A program made the translations under genes and the position numbers. The notes below the pieces were generated by a model. That model worked only from the letters and a program-made list of their open reading frames with translations. It had not been told where the DNA came from and made no database searches. Source: Clostridiales bacterium (GTDB lineage: Bacteria > Bacillota > Clostridia > Oscillospirales > Oscillospiraceae). From it: 19,209 nucleotides of DNA. This document shows positions 7,593-14,649 of this stretch, piece by piece. The stretch covers positions 1 to 19,209 of the forward strand of contig SFIL01000030.1 of assembly GCA_004556205.1 (NCBI GenBank), in the 5' to 3' direction. Position 1 is the first letter of the stretch; every line of letters starts with the position of its first letter.

Positions 7593-10500
7593 CGTATTCC
7601 TCCAATCTCTGCCAGAAATCCTGCGCATTCTTCGGTCCCGATAGCCAGCGCTCCGTGCGGCTGTCGCGGCAAACGGTCTGATACGGACAGAAACGACAGG
7701 CGTTGTCCGATTGATCGAAAAAGTAGGGATTCGGCGCAATCTCGCCGCAATACAGGTCGTCCGCGAGGGCAGCGACGGTGCGGAAAACGAAGTGTTCAAG
7801 CAAGGCAAGCTGTTCCTCGGAGGCAAGGTCACCTATGCGCGCCCCCTCTTTATCGCAGCCGTAGGGCAAGTACTCCGGCTCCTCCGCGCAAGGCTCCATT
7901 GCCTGCAGCACCGGCGCGGAATCGAGCAGCAAGCCGCTTCGCTTCTGCGCCTTACGGCGCTTTTCCTCCGCCTTTTTTTCGTTCAGTCTGTCATCTACCG
8001 TGACGCGCTCGATCCGCGCGGGGAAATACAGCACGCCGGCAGGCTTCAACGGCTCGTTCAGTAGGCTTGCACCCGTTTTTTCCAGTGCAAAAAGGTAGAG
8101 AAGCATCTGTAAGCCCAAACCATAGAATACATGAGAGTATTCAAAACTCTTTTTGCCTGTTTTGTAATCCACAACGCGTACAAAGGTCTGCTCGCTGCTG
8201 TGCCAGACATCCGCCCTGTCCACCGAGCCGCGCAGCTCCGCGTGCGCCTTCTGTCCGACAATCCGCACAGCGGGTAAGCTTCCGTCCTCCGCAAATTTCA
8301 ATTCAAACCATTTCGGTTCAAATTTGGACACCGACAGCTCCCGATACAGCTCCGCCACGACCATGCGCACCTCAGAGAAATTGCGGCGGAAAAGATATTC
8401 CATGCGCGGCATTTGCAGCAGGTCTTGCAGCTTTTCACGCGCGAAGCGCTCCATATGTGCCTCGGCAATCTCCAAAGCGCGCGCAAGCTCAACCTTGTCG
8501 AAGCCGCCCTCGCGCATCACCTGCCGCGTCGTATGCTCCAGCACTTCGTGTACGAATGTGCCGTAAAGCGTGGGTGCAAGATCGGCGGGTTTTCGCTCCT
8601 CCGCGCGCAGACCGTATTCCAAAAAGTAGGCAAGGCGGCAGGCCGCAAGGCGGTCGATCTTGGTCGAAGAAAGGCGAAGCGTTTCGCCGTAGAGTCTGCG
8701 TACCGTCTCCTTCTCCAGTGCCCCGCGTGAGTAGTCTTTTGCAGTCGCAAGCGTCCGTGCCTTTTCCGCCAACGCGGGCGCGTCCTCGGCAAGCATTCCG
8801 ATATATTGAGGTGCGCCGCTCAGGTAGGACAGATACTCCCGCTCCGCACGGGCGATCAAATCGGCGTCGTCCGTGATCTGCCGCGCCGCAGGGAAAAGCG
8901 CAAGCGCGCGCCGATAGAAATAGGCCTCTCTGCCCACCTCTGCGCCGAAGTACAGGCATTTCCCGGGCGCACTGAGTACGCTGTCCACGGCGGCAAGCTC
9001 AAGGTCGATCCGCTCCGCCGCAGTAGCGGAAAGCTCGATACCGAGGCGAAACAGGTCTGTTCGTTCACCGTCCGTCAGCAGGCTTCGCTCCGTCTGTGCC
9101 GAGGGCAGCGCGCCCTCGTTCGCACCGAGCAAAAAAACATATGGCGTGTCGCATCGACGCTGGGACATCAGGCTTCCCACCGTCACGCAGTCGAGGCGTG
9201 CGGGAATCGTGCCGATCGAGCACCGCGAGAGCGCCGCACGGAACAGACGGTAGAATTCCTCGGGTGCCAGCTCACTCATACCGAGCACACCGTACATCTG
9301 CTCCAGCACCGCACACAGCAGCGCGTAAACCTGCGCGTATTCCTGCGCCCGCTGCAGATCGCCTTTTTCGGCGCACTGTTTCGCAAAGGCCTCCGCCTGC
9401 TCCCGCAGTGCAATCGCCTCGGTAAAATCATACAGCGCCGACACCATATCTGCCGCTGTTTTCGCACGCTTCAGGCGCGCACACAGCGACAGCAGCGGCA
9501 CAATGACCAGTTCGTGATCCTCGTTCAGCCTGCAAAGCTCCGTTTCTGCCGCTTCATCAAGCTGTGCCTCCGCGCCTGCGGGATTCTTCGTCCAAACGCC
9601 CTCCCAACGGCTTCCTGTCAGATTCCAAAGCAGAGCATAGTTCTCCATACGGTCACAGCGGTCACGGGAGAGCGGCAAGAATCCCGATTTCAGGTAGGCA
9701 AGCACCGCCTCCTGCTCCATTGCGTCCGTCGCCGCCTCTAAAGCGGATAAAAGCATGGACGCGATGGGCTGCCGCAGGATGTCGGTGTCTCCCGCGAAAT
9801 AGGTTGGGATCTCGGCGCGGCGGAAAACGGACTCCAGAATCGGGCGATACGCGGCAAAATCCGCACAGGCAACAGAGATATCCCGCCAACGCACGCCGCT
9901 TTCCGCAAGACGAAGCATCTCGCCCACCGCCGCGCGGCACTCCGCGACACGGTTTCTCCCGTGCAAAAACGTGACCTGCGTCTGCTCCGCGTTATATGCC
10001 TCAACGCCGCCCGCAAAAAGGTGCGACCGCAGAAATTCGAGCGGTCTTTCTTTTGTTTCTGAGGGTAAAATATGTATCTCAACGGGAATCTCCTGTCTTT
10101 GTGCCAAAGTGCGCAAAAGCCGCGCCGTGCGGCGTGCTGTCTCATACTGACGCGCGCCGCGCTCCAAGCCGTCACAGTGCAGATTCACGCTGATCTGCGC
10201 GCCGTTTTGCAGAAGCTGCGCAAGAATCTCGCGCTCAATGCCGTTAAAGTCGGTAAAGCCGTCAACATAGATCGTTCTTTGATAGCCGCTCTTCTCGAGC
10301 GCCTCAAGGAGCCGTGACAGCTTCGTCTGCGGATTCTGCCCCATATTCGCGCATACCGCGTCAAAGCTCTCCATCAGCAGTGCAAATTCCTCCGTCTTAA
10401 CCGCGAGCACGCCCGAAAGCAGGCGCGACGCCTCCCGCAGCCGCGTCGGCGTGACACAAAACGCGCGGAATTCGTCGAAGGTATCGAGCATTTGCAGTAA

Positions 10501-10848
10501 AAACTCCGGCTTATCAATGCAAGAAGCGTATATTTTCAGTCTCGCTCGCACCTGTCGCGCGGCAAGCGACATGGCAAGCAGACGGCCGACAGGGTCAGTC
10601 TCCGTCTCCGCACAGCCGCCCGCCTCGGAAAAGACCCGAGCGGCAAGGCGCGAAAAGCTCAGAACCTCCGCATAACGCGAAATCTTGTCTCTGCCGCAGG
10701 CGCAGAGCTTGCGCTCCATCATATGTGAAAACTGCTCCGGCACGAGCAAAAGCTGCCCACCGCAGCCCTTCTCCGCGTGTGCGACGATCTCATCGAGCAT
10801 CCGCGCAGTATTCTGTTTTCTGTCCGTGCATAGCCAAAGCTTCAGCAT
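7585..10848 (-). CDS. addB: AddB nuclease/Fe-S subunit of AddAB
   Basis: The 1087-residue partner of AddA, an inactivated helicase fold followed by a RecB-type nuclease. The start chosen is the ATG at 10848, 6 nt after GAGGTG; an ATG six codons upstream lies ahead of this site. The nuclease is marked by GSVDRAD and VVDYKTGKK (Asp894, Lys896). The Fe-S staple found in AddB is complete: Cys737 (LAACRLAYF) with Cys1051, Cys1054 and Cys1060 (CRFCPYQTVC). The N-terminus, MLKLWLCTDRKQNTARMLDE, aligns with the usual GRAGSGKT strand and loop but has lost the glycines and the lysine, so ATP binding there is unlikely. It is the first gene of addB-addA, with an 8-bp overlap. Length is close to the family norm. 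Confidence 0.95.
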   Translation of the reverse strand: MLKLWLCTDRKQNTARMLDEIVAHAEKGCGGQLLLVPEQFSHMMERKLCACGRDKISRYAEVLSFSRLAARVFSEAGGCAETETDPVGRLLAMSLAARQVRARLKIYASCIDKPEFLLQMLDTFDEFRAFCVTPTRLREASRLLSGVLAVKTEEFALLMESFDAVCANMGQNPQTKLSRLLEALEKSGYQRTIYVDGFTDFNGIEREILAQLLQNGAQISVNLHCDGLERGARQYETARRTARLLRTLAQRQEIPVEIHILPSETKERPLEFLRSHLFAGGVEAYNAEQTQVTFLHGRNRVAECRAAVGEMLRLAESGVRWRDISVACADFAAYRPILESVFRRAEIPTYFAGDTDILRQPIASMLLSALEAATDAMEQEAVLAYLKSGFLPLSRDRCDRMENYALLWNLTGSRWEGVWTKNPAGAEAQLDEAAETELCRLNEDHELVIVPLLSLCARLKRAKTAADMVSALYDFTEAIALREQAEAFAKQCAEKGDLQRAQEYAQVYALLCAVLEQMYGVLGMSELAPEEFYRLFRAALSRCSIGTIPARLDCVTVGSLMSQRRCDTPYVFLLGANEGALPSAQTERSLLTDGERTDLFRLGIELSATAAERIDLELAAVDSVLSAPGKCLYFGAEVGREAYFYRRALALFPAARQITDDADLIARAEREYLSYLSGAPQYIGMLAEDAPALAEKARTLATAKDYSRGALEKETVRRLYGETLRLSSTKIDRLAACRLAYFLEYGLRAEERKPADLAPTLYGTFVHEVLEHTTRQVMREGGFDKVELARALEIAEAHMERFAREKLQDLLQMPRMEYLFRRNFSEVRMVVAELYRELSVSKFEPKWFELKFAEDGSLPAVRIVGQKAHAELRGSVDRADVWHSSEQTFVRVVDYKTGKKSFEYSHVFYGLGLQMLLYLFALEKTGASLLNEPLKPAGVLYFPARIERVTVDDRLNEKKAEEKRRKAQKRSGLLLDSAPVLQAMEPCAEEPEYLPYGCDKEGARIGDLASEEQLALLEHFVFRTVAALADDLYCGEIAPNPYFFDQSDNACRFCPYQTVCRDSRTERWLSGPKNAQDFWQRLEEYDG

Positions 10849-10868
10849 TTCGTTCACCTCTTGCACCC

Positions 10869-10902
10869 ATCATACCACAAACCCTGTCCGAAAAACAGGA
10901 CA
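10869..10902 (-). promoter_or_regulatory. Possible addBA promoter with a small dyad
   Basis: TATGAT (rc of 10869-10874) is a good -10 box located 20 bp upstream of the addB start, which would give a very short leader. No convincing -35 is seen. A short dyad, TGTCC-N8-GGACA (10885-10902), lies where the -35 should be and could bind a regulator. It does not match the Firmicute LexA pattern GAAC-N4-GTTC. Confidence 0.3.
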
Positions 10903-10967
10903 TTGCTCAATTTTTTCTTCTTTGAGACAAAAACAGTAACTACGTCATTCTGCGCAAAGCGAAGAAA

Positions 10968-11072
10968 TCAAGAAGGTCCTGAGTCTTCCCTGTTTTCAAA
11001 GGGTTCTTCGGATTGCGAGGCGCGGTATCGCAAAAGCAAGTCGATGCCTTCTCCAATCTGTTCTTTGCTCAT
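10968..11072 (-). CDS. Candidate 34-residue small protein divergent from the XRE gene
   Basis: An unrecognised small open frame beginning MSKEQIGEGIDLLLRY and ending in an acidic, polar tail (EEPFENREDSGPS). Residues 1-20 could form one amphipathic helix; no membrane segment or Cys is present. A GGAGG (11084-11088) lies 11 nt upstream of the ATG, slightly far. ATGs 6 and 10 codons further up are alternatives, but the furthest overlaps an operator-like site. A good promoter (TTGCTA-18-TATAAT) lies just upstream and shares its region with the XRE regulator's presumed binding sites. The 3' end overlaps a sequence resembling a widely dispersed bacterial repeat (near 10951-10967). It could be real or a chance frame. 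Confidence 0.4.
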   Translation of the reverse strand: MSKEQIGEGIDLLLRYRASQSEEPFENREDSGPS

Positions 11073-11095
11073 TCCGAATCGCTCCTCCATTCTAT

Positions 11096-11152
11096 CTATC
11101 ATAGCAATTTGTATTTTTATTATACTTATTTTTTAACTATAATAGCAATATG
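11096..11152. promoter_or_regulatory. Twin operator-like sites and divergent promoter
   Basis: Two direct repeats of CTATNATAGCAATWTG start at 11096 and 11137, 41 bp apart (about four helical turns), each containing a perfect CTATnATAG palindrome. Between and over them is a minus-strand promoter: -35 TTGCTA (11143-11148), 18-bp spacer, -10 TATAAT (11119-11124). One site covers the -35 and the other lies just downstream of the expected start at about 11112, a classic repression layout. The XRE protein encoded at 11223 is the likely ligand, by inference. Confidence 0.55.
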
Positions 11153-11175
11153 CCGTTATAGTTTATTCCATGAAA

Positions 11176-11219
11176 AATCACCATCCTATACAATGTAAAG
11201 CAAAGATTGGATGGTGATT
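11176..11219 (+). promoter_or_regulatory. Hairpin over the translation start region of the XRE gene
   Basis: AATCACCATCC (11176-11186) and GGATGGTGATT (11209-11219) are perfect 11-bp inverted arms around a 22-nt loop. The right arm contains the only SD-like sequence (GGTGAT) before the ATG at 11223, so if both arms are transcribed the stem would hide the ribosome site. Alternatively it acts as DNA, as an operator. The -10-like TATACA (11188-11193) in the loop would leave the left arm untranscribed. Confidence 0.5.
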
Positions 11220-11222
11220 ACG

Positions 11223-11573
11223 ATGATGGAAGTCAACTATGCACAAATCGGGCAACGGATCCGCAAGCTTCGTATGGAGAAAGGGCTGACACAAGCGGAT
11301 CTGAGTGCAATGGTCAGCTGTTCCAACAACTATTTGAGTCATATTGAGACAGCGCAATGCAAGCTTTCGCTATCCATGCTGCTGCGTTTAGCTTCTGCTT
11401 TGGGAGAAAGCACCGACTATTTTCTGCTTGATACACCCTATGCACACCCGAAAGCGATCATTGACCGCGAGATTGCCGCAAAGCTGGAAAAATGCAACGC
11501 GACGACACTGGTGGCGGTATCCAAGATGATCGACACTTTGCTGGAACAGCAGAAGAATCTTTCCGAGGAATGA
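11223..11573 (+). CDS. XRE-family helix-turn-helix transcriptional regulator
   Basis: A 116-residue cytoplasmic DNA-binding protein. Residues 5-65 are a Cro/CI-type HTH (IGQRIRKLRMEKGLTQADLSAMVSCS, then NYLSHIETAQCKLSLSMLLRLASALG), followed by STDYFLLDTP, a common continuation in Firmicute regulators. The C-terminal 45 residues look helical (AAKLEKCNATTLVAVSKMIDTLLEQQK) and probably dimerise. Target genes are unknown. The nearest are itself and the small divergent frame at 10968-11072. The start at 11223 follows a weak GGTGAT; the in-frame ATG at 11211 has no SD, and 11226 is also possible. Its stop is 2 bp from the spoIIR stop on the other strand. Confidence 0.85.
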   Translation: MMEVNYAQIGQRIRKLRMEKGLTQADLSAMVSCSNNYLSHIETAQCKLSLSMLLRLASALGESTDYFLLDTPYAHPKAIIDREIAAKLEKCNATTLVAVSKMIDTLLEQQKNLSEE

Positions 11574-11575
11574 GC

Positions 11576-12187
11576 TTATGACACCCACGAAAACAGCTCT
11601 TGCAGCCATTCGAGGGTCTTGAAGCGAAACTCGTATTTTTCTTCTCCGCCTGTGATGAAGTCTGTCTCCGTCTCGTCAAAGCCGCCGACTGCGGCGTATT
11701 CCTCTACCGCGTCGGTTGTCGCCGCCATACAAAGAGACGGGAATACCACGCACCACCAGTTTTTTCCCTCTGCCGCGCCGATGCGCACGCGCAGCGCGGG
11801 ATATTTCCCCGCAGGAAGCGTGAAAGTCTCGTAATACCGTGTATCAAATTCCTCCGTCCCGAGACTGACACGCACGGCATAAGCGCTTCCCTCGTCCGTC
11901 AGTACGCGCTGTGTGGAGGCTTCGATCGCGCCGAGATTCTGCCTGATGACCGTCCGCGCCTGTGCAGCGTCCGTGCAGTCTTTTGTCAGCGTCGCAACCT
12001 CCTGCAGAACCGCGTCGCGAACGCGTAGCTTCTGCGCCTGATCCGCCTCGCTGTCGGAATTCGCAACAACGTGCAGGCGTACCGTTTTTTCCGCCAAGCT
12101 CCGCTGCATCAAAAAGCTCTCCGCCGCAAAAAGCCCATATGCCGTCAGCGCAACGAGAGCAACCCATAAAATAATTCTGAATTTCAT
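11576..12187 (-). CDS. spoIIR: Stage II sporulation protein R (SpoIIR)
   Basis: SpoIIR is made in the forespore and exported. In the septal space it triggers SpoIIGA to process pro-sigma-E in the mother cell. This copy has 203 residues: an N-terminal membrane or signal segment (IILWVALVALTAYGLFAA, 5-22), the family core RLHVVANSDSEADQAQKLRV (37-56) with VRDAVL, and the GKNWWCVVFPSLC motif (141-153). The family fit is clear and length is usual. A forespore-type promoter candidate lies at 12221-12250. The SD is weak (GGACGG, about 9 nt before the ATG). It stands alone, converging on the XRE gene. Its presence says the organism can probably sporulate. Confidence 0.95.
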   Translation of the reverse strand: MKFRIILWVALVALTAYGLFAAESFLMQRSLAEKTVRLHVVANSDSEADQAQKLRVRDAVLQEVATLTKDCTDAAQARTVIRQNLGAIEASTQRVLTDEGSAYAVRVSLGTEEFDTRYYETFTLPAGKYPALRVRIGAAEGKNWWCVVFPSLCMAATTDAVEEYAAVGGFDETETDFITGGEEKYEFRFKTLEWLQELFSWVS

Positions 12188-12192
12188 AGAAT

Positions 12193-12236
12193 AACACCGT
12201 CCATATGTAAGAAGTACTCACATTATGGACGGCGTT
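12193..12236. repeat. Inverted repeat overlapping the spoIIR promoter
   Basis: AACACCGTCCATA (12193-12205) and TATGGACGGCGTT (12224-12236) are 13-bp arms with one mismatch, 18 nt apart, with ATGT/ACAT nested inside. The right arm overlaps the proposed -10. If transcription starts near 12214 only one arm is in the mRNA, so a DNA operator is more likely than an RNA hairpin. Confidence 0.55.
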
Positions 12237-12250
12237 ATTGTATTTTATAC
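12221..12250 (-). promoter_or_regulatory. Forespore (sigma-F/sigma-G) type promoter of spoIIR
   Basis: On the minus strand GTATA (12246-12250), then 15 bp, then GTCCATAATG (12221-12230). This fits the sigma-F pattern (GYWTA, then a -10 resembling GGnnAnAnTR) except for the second G. It also fits the sigma-G pattern (gHATR, 18 bp, CATnHTA) except for the last base. B. subtilis spoIIR is known to be sigma-F driven. The same arrangement occurs upstream of the DUF378 gene at 14579-14608. Confidence 0.65.
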
Positions 12251-12260
12251 TGTTCTTTGA

Positions 12261-12300
12261 GAAAAACTCTGTAGGACGGGGACATGTCCCCGCCCTGCAG
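12261..12300 (-). terminator. Intrinsic terminator after ispE
   Basis: A loopless palindrome, CTGTAGGACGGGGACA (12269-12284) against TGTCCCCGCCCTGCAG (12285-12300), has 16-bp arms with two imperfect positions. On the minus strand it is followed by AGAGTTTTTC, so it would end the DUF1015-ispE transcript about 30 nt after the ispE stop. It also keeps that transcript out of spoIIR. GC-rich palindromes of this type are often dispersed in clostridial genomes. Confidence 0.75.
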
Positions 12301-12330
12301 TTACGGATTTGAAACCGTTCTTCTCCGATA

Positions 12331-13188
12331 TTATATCGTCTTGGCGATAAAAACCTGCGGATAGTTGTCCTTGAGCATCGTGCAGGCGACAGCGGCGTAT
12401 TCGAACGAATCGAAAATGCCGTAGACTGCCGATCCGCTGCCTGTCATCAGCGCGCCGTAAGCGCCGTAGGTCATGAGGATGGACTTGATATAGTTCAGCT
12501 CCAAATGCTCCCCGATCGTCACCTGTTCAAAGACATTGCACAGGTTTTTCCCGATCTCCTCCAAGTCGCCCCGCTGCAAGGCGGCGCGCATTGCGGTCGT
12601 CTCGGGTCGTTTGGCGATCGTCACAGTGTCGAGCTTCTGATAAAGCTCCGGCGTGGAGAAGGACAGCTCCGGCTTACAAATGACGAAGATTATCTCCGGC
12701 GCGTCGGGCAGCTTTGTCAGCCGTTCTCCTCTGCCCTCGCAGAGCGCCGTGCCGCCTAAGACACAGAACGGCACATCGGAGCCAACTTGTGCGCCCAGCT
12801 CACACAGTGCGTAAACGGAGAGCGGATAGCCTCTGTGTCGATTGAGCGCGCGCAGGACAGCCGCCGCGTCCGCGCTGCCGCCGCCGAGTCCCGCTTCAGA
12901 GGGAATGCGCTTTGTAACGCGAATTTCAATGCCGTCCGGCTCGCCGCCGAGGGCGTCAAAGAACACCCGCGCCGCCTTCCAAGCCAAATTGCGCTCGTCT
13001 GTCGGGACATTCTCCTTGTCGCAGGTCAGCTTCCACGGCTTCCCCGTGTTGAGGTCAATCTCAATATCGTCGCGCAAGGAGATCGCCTGCATCACGGAGG
13101 ATATGTCATGATAGCCGTCCTCGCGGCGATCAAGCACATCGAGCGTCAAATTGACTTTTGCAAATGCGCCTTCGGTCAGCGTGATCAT
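12331..13188 (-). CDS. ispE: 4-diphosphocytidyl-2-C-methyl-D-erythritol kinase
   Basis: A cytoplasmic GHMP kinase (285 residues) that phosphorylates CDP-methylerythritol in the MEP pathway for isoprenoid precursors. Key features are the AKVNLTLDV start with Lys11, the GHMP ATP-binding loop IPSEAGLGGGSADAA (95-109), the catalytic Asp in GSDVPF (Asp138), and the C-terminal glycine motif MTGSGSAVYGIF (248-259). Length matches the family. The start overlaps the end of the DUF1015 gene by 4 bp (ATGA), so the two are likely translated together. A strong terminator follows. No defect is seen. Confidence 0.97.
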   Translation of the reverse strand: MITLTEGAFAKVNLTLDVLDRREDGYHDISSVMQAISLRDDIEIDLNTGKPWKLTCDKENVPTDERNLAWKAARVFFDALGGEPDGIEIRVTKRIPSEAGLGGGSADAAAVLRALNRHRGYPLSVYALCELGAQVGSDVPFCVLGGTALCEGRGERLTKLPDAPEIIFVICKPELSFSTPELYQKLDTVTIAKRPETTAMRAALQRGDLEEIGKNLCNVFEQVTIGEHLELNYIKSILMTYGAYGALMTGSGSAVYGIFDSFEYAAVACTMLKDNYPQVFIAKTI

Positions 13189-14426
13189 TTAATTTTTCTT
13201 CCTTCGAGATAGTAGCGTTTCTCGCGGCTGTGACCCATCGAGAAGGTCTTGCGCGGAAGGATACCGTCGGCAATGACGCCGCGGAAGAGCTGGCTCTTTT
13301 CCATCGCGGGCAGGAGGAAGCCGATAGCGTTGTCCTGCTTGGCAAGAGAGATCAGCGCATCGTCATCGTGGATATAGTCGATCTCACCCTCATGCTCCTT
13401 GAGATAGCCGTCCAAGAAGCCTTGCAGTACGCCGACAGCGAGCTGGCTCTTTGCCTTGTCGAGATATACCGTACCGGATTCCTCGCCGATATACCACTTG
13501 ACCGCAAAGCCGCCTTCGGCGCAGGCATCCTTTTCCAGCGCAGCAAGCAGTGCCTTCGGGTCGCACTTCGTAATGACACGGTGGATCGGCTCGAAGACCT
13601 GCGCCTCGTCGTGAATATTCTCCAGCTCAACAAGCGCGAAACGGGCGGGATGATCGGAAAGGTCTTTTCCAGGGTTCTGCGCCTTCAACTCCTCATAGCA
13701 GGACTTCGCCGTTGCGAGGGAGTGGTTTCCGTCACCGACGGCAAAGACCATCGGCACGCCCTTGAGTCCTTCGTACTTCTTGCCTACATTGGCAGTGTAG
13801 TCCGTCAGGCGGGCGTTGAACGCCTCGACCTCCTCGCCTGCCACCAGCCAGCCAGCGATATGGTTGCCGCCCTCCATCAGCTCGAAATCATAGAGCTTTG
13901 TGAGTTCATTCTTCTTTGCCGCGATCGGCTCGATCAGCACCTTGTCATGGTCGTCGCACAGCATAAGGATATGCGGCAGCTCGATCGGCGCGTCGCGGCG
14001 CACGCGCATACGGGGCGGGATACGCTCAACAACCGTGCGTTCCGTCGCACGGATGGCAGAGGTCGAGCCGGTGGAATAGTCATAGGCATCGAGATCGACC
14101 ATGCCGACAAGTCCCTTGCGGACCGTGCCGTTTTCCAAGGTGCGCTCGACATAGACAAAGGCATTTTTCAGCGTCTTGAAAACATCGTTTTTCAGATATT
14201 CCGCCATCGTTGCGTTAATCAGAGCAGTATGCTCCGCTTCCTTCTCCGTGCCAAGTTCCGCCTCGGGGAGAATGAGGTTGATGGTCGAGGGCGCGCCCTC
14301 GGCATTCTTGCGGACGCGTTCCCAATAAGCGGGGTCGGAGGTAAACTGGTCGCAGGCGATGACCGCCCATTTTTCCATGGATTCAACCTGCGGGAAGAGA
14401 ATGTCAGCCGGTAAAAATGCGTTCAT
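13185..14426 (-). CDS. DUF1015 family protein of unknown function
   Basis: A 413-residue soluble protein without signal or membrane segments, recognised as DUF1015 from its MNAFLPADILFP start and the conserved AVGDGNHSLATAK (229-241). In other members this motif reads like DGHHR, resembling the phosphate-binding signature of ParB/SerK-type nucleotide enzymes. A kinase-like or phosphotransfer role is therefore conceivable but unproven. The GGNHIAGW (186-193) and MSMGHSREKRYYLEG-type end are also family-like. The start at 14426 has an AAAGG 11-12 nt upstream; an in-frame ATG at 14471 extends it without a visible SD. It is co-transcribed with ispE (4-bp overlap). No link between the two functions is known to me. 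Confidence 0.85.
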   Translation of the reverse strand: MNAFLPADILFPQVESMEKWAVIACDQFTSDPAYWERVRKNAEGAPSTINLILPEAELGTEKEAEHTALINATMAEYLKNDVFKTLKNAFVYVERTLENGTVRKGLVGMVDLDAYDYSTGSTSAIRATERTVVERIPPRMRVRRDAPIELPHILMLCDDHDKVLIEPIAAKKNELTKLYDFELMEGGNHIAGWLVAGEEVEAFNARLTDYTANVGKKYEGLKGVPMVFAVGDGNHSLATAKSCYEELKAQNPGKDLSDHPARFALVELENIHDEAQVFEPIHRVITKCDPKALLAALEKDACAEGGFAVKWYIGEESGTVYLDKAKSQLAVGVLQGFLDGYLKEHEGEIDYIHDDDALISLAKQDNAIGFLLPAMEKSQLFRGVIADGILPRKTFSMGHSREKRYYLEGRKIK

Positions 14427-14492
14427 AATTCTATCAGCCTTTCGTTCATTATTCATTATTCTGCGCAGCATGCCGCACAGTTTCGTAAATTA

Positions 14493-14521
14493 ATTATAGC
14501 GCAAAACGCTCCGTTTGGAAA
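14493..14521 (-). promoter_or_regulatory. Promoter of the DUF1015-ispE unit
   Basis: A perfect -10 TATAAT (14493-14498) has a 4-of-6 -35 TTTCCA (14516-14521) at 17 bp on the minus strand. The start would be near 14486, leaving a leader of about 60 nt. It lies back-to-back with the DUF378 promoter region. Confidence 0.5.
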
Positions 14522-14578
14522 GAGGGTTTTGCAAAATGAATACTTGTCGTTTTTTACAAATTTCGGCAGGAATTTTGC

Positions 14579-14608
14579 GTATAGTGCCCAAAAAAGCCGT
14601 CCATACTA
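14579..14608 (+). promoter_or_regulatory. Forespore (sigma-F/sigma-G) type promoter of the DUF378 gene
   Basis: GTATA (14579-14583), 15 bp, GTCCATACTA (14599-14608). Read as a sigma-G site it is GTATA-18-CATACTA, a full match to gHATR/CATnHTA; it also matches sigma-F except for one G. The spacing and the GCCGTCCATA core are the same as in the spoIIR promoter. Start expected near 14615, 35 nt before the ATG. No competing TTGACA-type promoter is visible. Confidence 0.6.
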
Positions 14609-14649
14609 TGAACAGCACTTACAGTGTAACTCAAACAGGAGGGACGAAA

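Noticed and set aside
7593..7832. 80-codon N-terminal extension of addA
   Set aside because: It lies entirely over the addB 3' end in another frame and does not resemble AddA; the start at 7592 gives the expected MAEYTLTPQQ beginning.
10951..10967. GTCATTCTGCGCAAAGCGAAG as part of a gene or regulatory site
   Set aside because: It resembles a repeat widely scattered in bacterial genomes (GTCATTCTGAGCGAAGCGAAG type), so I treat it as repeat debris.
14515..14649. Longer DUF378 frame starting upstream
   Set aside because: The extension would span the proposed promoter and lacks an SD, whereas AGGAGGG precedes the ATG at 14650.
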